Shown here: positions 55,588 to 60,645 of the stretch, piece by piece | How the letters are laid out: every line of letters starts with the position of its first letter | Position numbering within the stretch: position 1 is the first letter of the stretch | Assembly: GCF_000755285.1 (NCBI RefSeq) | Contig: NZ_BBMK01000012.1 | Coordinates: forward strand, 1 to 60,645 | Source: Nonlabens ulvanivorans | GTDB taxonomy: Bacteria > Bacteroidota > Bacteroidia > Flavobacteriales > Flavobacteriaceae | Direction of reading: 5' to 3' | DNA length: 60,645 bases | Program-made: the position numbers and the translations under genes | Notes under the pieces: generated by a model | Seen by the model: the letters and a program-made list of their open reading frames with translations, nothing else | Told to the model about the DNA's origin: nothing | Database searches by the model: none

Positions 55588-57588
55588 TTAAGCCTCTTTT
55601 ACTTTTTCCTGAAGCATTTTAATCTGATCTCGCAGTCTTGCAGCTTCCATAAAATCTAATTCCTTTGCTGCTTTTTCCATTTGTTTTCGAGTATCTCTTA
55701 TTTTTTGCTCTAATTTTTCTTTACTTAAATAAGTAGCTTCCTCTTCTGCTGCTGCTAGGTTAAGAGATTTTTCTATGGTGTAAGTAGCTTCACGCTTTTT
55801 AGTGAGAGCTGTTTCTAAAGTCTTTTTGATCGCCATAGGTTTAAGGCCATGGGCATCATTATAAGCGATCTGTTTAGATCGTCGATAATCAGTTTGATCC
55901 ATAGTCAACTGCATGCTGTTGGTAATCTTATCTGCATAAAGAATAGCTAGTCCATTCACATTACGTGCTGCACGACCTATAGTTTGTGTTAATGATCTAT
56001 TATTTCTTAAAAATCCTTCTTTATCTGCGTCCAAGATTGCTACTAAAGAAACTTCTGGTAGATCTAATCCTTCTCTCAATAAGTTAACACCGATCAGTAC
56101 ATCAAAAATACCACTACGTAAATCGTGCATGATTGCAACTCGTTCTAAGGTGTCTACGTCACTATGGATGTATCGACATCTTATGGATATACGCGACATG
56201 TATTTCGTTAATTCTTCAGCCATTCTTTTAGTAAGCGTTGTTACTAAAACACGTTCATCAAGGTCAACACGTTTATGGATTTCTTCTACAAGATCATCAA
56301 TTTGATTTTGACTAGGCCTTACCTCAATAATCGGATCCAACAGTCCTGTAGGTCTTATAATTTGTTCTGTATAAACACCTTCAGTCTTTGCTAGTTCATA
56401 ATCTGCAGGTGTCGCACTCACATACAACACTTGATTTTGAAGCATTTCAAACTCTTCAAATTTTAATGGTCTATTATCCATTGCTGCTGGCAGACGGAAA
56501 CCATAGTCTACTAAATTTTCTTTACGAGAGCGATCACCACCATACATAGCACTGACTTGTGGTACGGTGACATGACTCTCATCAATAACCATTAAAAAAT
56601 CTTCAGGGAAATAATCAAGTAGACAAAAAGGTCGTGTACCAGGTAATCTACCATCTAAATATCTGCTATAATTCTCAATACCAGAACAGTAACCTAGTTC
56701 TCTTATCATTTCTAGATCAAACTCTGTGCGCTCTTGAAGTCGCTTAGCCTCAAGAGGTTTTCCTATTTCTTTAAAATAATCTACCTGCTTTACAAGATCT
56801 TCTTGTATGCTGTGTATAGCATTTTGCAATACGTCAGGTGATGTTACAAACATGTTTGCAGGATAAATGGTAACCTCTTTCCACTGTTCCATTAACCTTC
56901 CATCTACTGGATTAAAGGTTTCTATCAACTCAATCTCATCGCCAAAAAAATGAATTTTAAAAGCATAATCTGCATAACTAGGATACACATCAATCGTATC
57001 TCCATTGATTCTGAAATTTCCTCGATTAAAATCTGCTGTGGTTCTAGAATAAAGGCTTTGAACTAGTTTATGTAATAATTGCGTGCGAGCTATAACTTCA
57101 TCACGTTTTAATCTAATCACGTTTTTCTGAAACTCTACAGGATTTCCTATACCATATAAACAAGATACAGAAGCGACTACAATCACATCACGACGACCAG
57201 ATAATAGGGCAGACGTGGTACTCAATCGCATCTTTTCAATATCCTCGTTAATAGAGAGATCTTTCTCAATATACGTACCGCTACTAGGTATAAATGCTTC
57301 TGGCTGGTAATAATCATAGTAAGACACAAAATATTCTACAGCATTATCTGGAAAGAAGGCTTTCATTTCAGAATAGAGTTGTGCCGCAAGCGTTTTATTA
57401 TGTGATAAGATTAATGTAGGACGTTGTGTTTCTTGAATTACATTTGCTGCAGTAAATGTTTTACCACTACCAGTAACACCTAACAGTGTTTGATATTGCT
57501 CACCACTATTAATTCCTTCGACTAATGATTTAATCGCTTTAGGTTGATCACCTGTAGGCTTAAATTCTGACTGTATCTTAAATTTCAT
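55588..57588 (-). CDS. uvrB: UvrABC system protein B
   Basis: Excinuclease helicase of nucleotide excision repair, 666 residues. Walker A LGVTGSGKTF at about 36-45, YYDYYQPEAF is the beta-hairpin segment, DESHVTVPQ the helicase II motif, and the C-terminal UVR domain (LEQKIRDTRKQMEKAAKEL) binds UvrC. Confidence 0.96.
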   Translation of the reverse strand: MKFKIQSEFKPTGDQPKAIKSLVEGINSGEQYQTLLGVTGSGKTFTAANVIQETQRPTLILSHNKTLAAQLYSEMKAFFPDNAVEYFVSYYDYYQPEAFIPSSGTYIEKDLSINEDIEKMRLSTTSALLSGRRDVIVVASVSCLYGIGNPVEFQKNVIRLKRDEVIARTQLLHKLVQSLYSRTTADFNRGNFRINGDTIDVYPSYADYAFKIHFFGDEIELIETFNPVDGRLMEQWKEVTIYPANMFVTSPDVLQNAIHSIQEDLVKQVDYFKEIGKPLEAKRLQERTEFDLEMIRELGYCSGIENYSRYLDGRLPGTRPFCLLDYFPEDFLMVIDESHVTVPQVSAMYGGDRSRKENLVDYGFRLPAAMDNRPLKFEEFEMLQNQVLYVSATPADYELAKTEGVYTEQIIRPTGLLDPIIEVRPSQNQIDDLVEEIHKRVDLDERVLVTTLTKRMAEELTKYMSRISIRCRYIHSDVDTLERVAIMHDLRSGIFDVLIGVNLLREGLDLPEVSLVAILDADKEGFLRNNRSLTQTIGRAARNVNGLAILYADKITNSMQLTMDQTDYRRSKQIAYNDAHGLKPMAIKKTLETALTKKREATYTIEKSLNLAAAEEEATYLSKEKLEQKIRDTRKQMEKAAKELDFMEAARLRDQIKMLQEKVKEA

Positions 57589-57617
57589 GAGTTGTAAAAA
57601 TAAGATTTTTTGAATTC

Positions 57618-57633
57618 CGCTTTCGCGAAAGCG
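57618..57633. repeat. Dispersed palindrome, copy 12
   Basis: Exact CGCTTTCGCGAAAGCG between the end of the T9SS/CHU_C gene and the uvrB start. Confidence 0.9.
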
Positions 57634-57644
57634 AAGTTAAAAAC

Positions 57645-60608
57645 TTACCTCTTTAAACTAAAATGGCCTTTAAAAGATTGACCATCATTAAGCACCACTT
57701 TAAACCAATAATCGGTACTGGGCATCGGGTTTCCATTGTAAGTTCCATCCCAGCCAATACCAGTAGGAGAGAGCTGTTTTAATAATTTACCAAATCGGTC
57801 AAATATATAGATCTGGGCATCGGGTTCTGTTTCTATAGCGATGACTTGCCAGTAATCATGAAACCCATCTTGGTTAGGAGTAAAATAATTAGGTGCTGCG
57901 ATTATAGTTGCTGGTTCGGTTACAAAATCACATCCATTTAAAGAACGAACATACACATCATAATAACCAGGTAATAGATCACTGAACACTGGTGAAGACT
58001 GATAGTAGAAATTATCAATACTATATTCCCATGGGCCGCTACCGGTAACACTAACTTCTATTCGGTTGTCTCTTACAGTAAATTGTCTTACTTCAATATC
58101 TGTGATGATTGTGGTTTCATAATTTGAGACAGTTATGGTTTCTGTATCTGTACATCCATTAATGTCTGTCACGGTGACTGTATAATCACCTACGGTTTGA
58201 ACGTCGATACTGCGTGTTGTTTCTCCATTAATCCAGCTGTATTGATCAAATCCAGCAGTTGCAGTAATTGTAGCAATTTCATCGACGCACTTAATAATGT
58301 TTGCAGGTAATTCAACAACTGGATGTGGAAAAACAGTGATTTGCAATGGTTCGATAGCATAACAAACTTGTTGTTGATTATTTTCTAATCGGGCCCATAT
58401 TATGGTTGTCCCAGAATCGATATTATTAGGTAGAGTATTGATATTTTGTTCTGCCTCCATCATACTATTATGATAGCTTATGTTAAATGTTGATGGTTGA
58501 TTGCCTAACACTTGAGCGTCGATGGTTGATAAGTCAAAATTTTCAATACCGTCGTTACTATCATCGTCACATAATTCATAATTACTGAGGAGATTAATTT
58601 CTGGCTGTTGTATCAAGTTAATGGTAAAGTTATCAATCTTATAACAGTCTGTATTTTCTATGTTCTCAATTCTTATCCATATCAATTCGTTGAACGTGTT
58701 GTTATCATAAAATGAGTTAATAGGACTTGAATTAGTCATTGCGTCGCCCATACTATGGTGATATGAAATATCAAATACTATAGGGTCTTGAGTTCCTAGA
58801 GCTTGTAAACCTGCATTATTAAGGTCAAAGTTTTCAATTCCATTATTATTAAGATCACATAAATACAAATCATCTATACTATTAATAATAGGTAGTGGAT
58901 TAATAATGATATCAAAAGCTGTTGTAGCATAGCAACCATTTGAGACACTACTATCTATTCTAGCATAATATGTACCGCTTATAGCGTCATAAGAGTCTGG
59001 TAAAGTGTTAAAATCGTTTTGAGCGTCTATGAGAGATTCGTGTATAGTAACTTGAAAATTTGTACTGGATTGAGAGCCTAATACAGAAGATCTAATAGAG
59101 GTAAAATCTACAGGTGCCATGCCGTCATTACTCACGTCATCACAGATTATGATATCATTGACTGGGTTTGCTATAGGTTGTGGGACAATAGTGATTTGTT
59201 TACTTGTGGTATAAATACCTCTTATTGTATTGATGCTAAGTGTTACATTAAAAGTACCAGCAGTATTATAGATATGTGTTGGGTCCGGTAGGGTTGATGT
59301 GTTATTGAGACCACTTGCAGGATCATCAAAATCCCAAAGGACACTGCTGCCAGGACAATTAGCTATATCATCTGCAAAAAACTGACTGTTTTCGGTCTCA
59401 CATGCTTCTATAAAAGAGAAAGACGGATTAAAAAAGGCATTATAAAATGGAGGTAATCCTTCATTGACTTGTGTTCCTGTGGTTACTTGAACGCCGTCAA
59501 GTATAAAGTTACTTGCTGCACCTAATTGATCAGGATCATTAATGACACTTAGCCATTGTGTGGATTTACGGGAATAGTAAATTTTATTATCTGGGCCTAT
59601 TTGTAAAGCGCCGCGTGCGACATCATCTGTAAAATCTGTAGGATCTGTGTTATAAATTGTTAAAGGGCTGTCTTCAAAATTAGGAGCGTCCAAATTGTAT
59701 TGCAGTAAAATACGATCTCCATCATTTCCATTGCTTTGAGTATTGATATCCACATAAATTTTTCTAGAGTCAGGAGAAAATTCAGCACCGTAAGCTTGAT
59801 GAGTTAAAGAAAAATTCAGTCTTACTGAATTACTAACCAATCCAGTACTATTGTCAAAGTCAAATAACCACGCACCACGACCGGTCTGGCCAACAGTTCC
59901 TGAAGTTACTGGCAATTGAGTCATCATAGCTAATTTTGATCCATCTGGTGAGATTCTCAAATAACCTCGACGATCGTCTGCTTGTACATTATTAAAAGTA
60001 GAGGTAACGGTAGCACTTAAATCTATGCCGCTAGTTGTTAATCTAAATGCATAAAAGGTATTAAAGATGTCAGAACCTATAACATCTTCTGCAAAAGTAA
60101 CAATCCATGCATCACCATTATTAGTTACGGCAGCAGCTACTTTTTCAGTACTGTCTGCTATTAAATTTATGTTTTTTTGAGTGGGAACGATATCACCTAG
60201 TCCACCGTTAAGTGTCATATCCACCACACTATAATTAAGTCCATTTCTAGGATTAAAATCACCTACCGTAAAGATGTAATACAAATCTGGTGTATCTGGC
60301 TGTGGTATTATTAACGCAGATTGTGAACTAGATGGATCGCCTAATAAGTTCATACCATTAGGCATGACCATATGATTTTGATTCCATACGGTAATACCAT
60401 CGGTATAAAAGAGTAGGGCACCACAAGCATCGGCAATGGATGCACAACCTTCATTGGTGCTCAATTGTCCTAGATCATTGGGAATAGGTGTACCGGTATT
60501 AAAGTCTAATCCTGCGTTATTCCCAAAAAACCACCAGTTTGCTTGATTCTGGCTATAGGAACTTATAGATAGTATAAGAAAACAGATATAGAGTAGATTC
60601 TTTTTCAC
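57645..60608 (-). CDS. T9SS-secreted protein with PKD and gliding-motility (CHU_C) domains
   Basis: 987 residues. Signal peptide to about 19, then an N-terminal WD40-like beta-propeller region (about 25-390). A PKD domain with VLWDFDDPASG follows near 420-475, then three or four repeats with CDDxSNDG/LCDLNNNGIENFDL motifs. The C-terminal GCDFVTEPATIIAAPNYFTPNQDG to GHFSLKR is the gliding motility-associated CHU_C domain used as a type IX sorting signal. Probably a surface adhesin. It runs to near the window end. Confidence 0.85.
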   Translation of the reverse strand: MKKNLLYICFLILSISSYSQNQANWWFFGNNAGLDFNTGTPIPNDLGQLSTNEGCASIADACGALLFYTDGITVWNQNHMVMPNGMNLLGDPSSSQSALIIPQPDTPDLYYIFTVGDFNPRNGLNYSVVDMTLNGGLGDIVPTQKNINLIADSTEKVAAAVTNNGDAWIVTFAEDVIGSDIFNTFYAFRLTTSGIDLSATVTSTFNNVQADDRRGYLRISPDGSKLAMMTQLPVTSGTVGQTGRGAWLFDFDNSTGLVSNSVRLNFSLTHQAYGAEFSPDSRKIYVDINTQSNGNDGDRILLQYNLDAPNFEDSPLTIYNTDPTDFTDDVARGALQIGPDNKIYYSRKSTQWLSVINDPDQLGAASNFILDGVQVTTGTQVNEGLPPFYNAFFNPSFSFIEACETENSQFFADDIANCPGSSVLWDFDDPASGLNNTSTLPDPTHIYNTAGTFNVTLSINTIRGIYTTSKQITIVPQPIANPVNDIIICDDVSNDGMAPVDFTSIRSSVLGSQSSTNFQVTIHESLIDAQNDFNTLPDSYDAISGTYYARIDSSVSNGCYATTAFDIIINPLPIINSIDDLYLCDLNNNGIENFDLNNAGLQALGTQDPIVFDISYHHSMGDAMTNSSPINSFYDNNTFNELIWIRIENIENTDCYKIDNFTINLIQQPEINLLSNYELCDDDSNDGIENFDLSTIDAQVLGNQPSTFNISYHNSMMEAEQNINTLPNNIDSGTTIIWARLENNQQQVCYAIEPLQITVFPHPVVELPANIIKCVDEIATITATAGFDQYSWINGETTRSIDVQTVGDYTVTVTDINGCTDTETITVSNYETTIITDIEVRQFTVRDNRIEVSVTGSGPWEYSIDNFYYQSSPVFSDLLPGYYDVYVRSLNGCDFVTEPATIIAAPNYFTPNQDGFHDYWQVIAIETEPDAQIYIFDRFGKLLKQLSPTGIGWDGTYNGNPMPSTDYWFKVVLNDGQSFKGHFSLKR

Positions 60609-60645
60609 ATCTATAAAAATATGGAATTGTTAGTTAAGAATTTTT

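Noticed and set aside
1..60645. tRNA, rRNA or tmRNA genes
   Set aside because: I looked for T-loop and anticodon-arm patterns and rRNA-like blocks and found none convincing; a tRNAscan/Infernal run would settle it.

Overview
The window looks like a chromosome segment of a marine-type Flavobacteriaceae bacterium, probably near Nonlabens or Dokdonia. The evidence is low GC, promoters with the Bacteroidota TAnnTTTG -7 box, type IX secretion parts (PorQ, a T9SS-sorted protein, a gliding-motility-type C-terminal domain), a ~950-residue CarB, a short RpoD, and a 16-bp palindrome (core GCTTTCGCGAAAGC) scattered about once per 5 kb, as I recall for that group. The genus is inference.

Layout. 1-790: 3' end of ppc. 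1033-2697: glycoside hydrolase. 2723-8761: accessory block of small genes, all on the minus strand, built like an integron cassette array but with an unusual site type and no integrase in the window. 8777-9730: Fic protein. 10041-13126: ECF sigma, membrane anti-sigma candidate and two adhesin-like proteins. 13403-25399: housekeeping genes (lon, porQ-cmk, rpsA, pyrR-pyrB-STAS-like-rnz, rpmH). 25595-35813: carB, a serine hydrolase, a cytochrome/YceI/DUF5777 cluster and aspartate kinase. 35862-44200: thioesterase, a three-gene SatD/DUF3307 operon behind four phased operators, rmuC, an HxlR/nitroreductase pair, TlpA and rpoD. 44532-60608: sdaA, two PH-domain membrane proteins, panB, a DUF2254 protein, esterase, TerB-like, hsp20, an exported repeat-like protein, uvrB and a large T9SS/CHU_C protein.

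The most unusual part is 2723-8761. Each gene unit starts with TT plus a short gene-specific word, then a conserved leader near AATTTGAGAAA and the ATG. It ends with TAAAAAC, the reverse complement of that same word ending in AAC, then paired arms near GTATATAAAAAATAGC and GCTACTTTTCATATAC, then ACG before the next TT. In four units (around 4501-5664, 6076-6983, 6984-7515 and 7927-8616) the start word matches the end word perfectly. That is what cut-and-join recombination at G^TT would leave, as in integron attC sites. Between them sit three copies of a noncoding 411-bp unit, nearly identical except for one 12-bp hypervariable patch; a 145-bp fragment of it forms the right end of the array.

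Sequence quality needs care. Eleven conserved genes, including rpoD, carry one-base indels, mostly in short homopolymers. Nine G/C runs are exactly seven long, and several add one residue to invariant motifs. I treat these as probable consensus errors and annotate the genes across their full spans.
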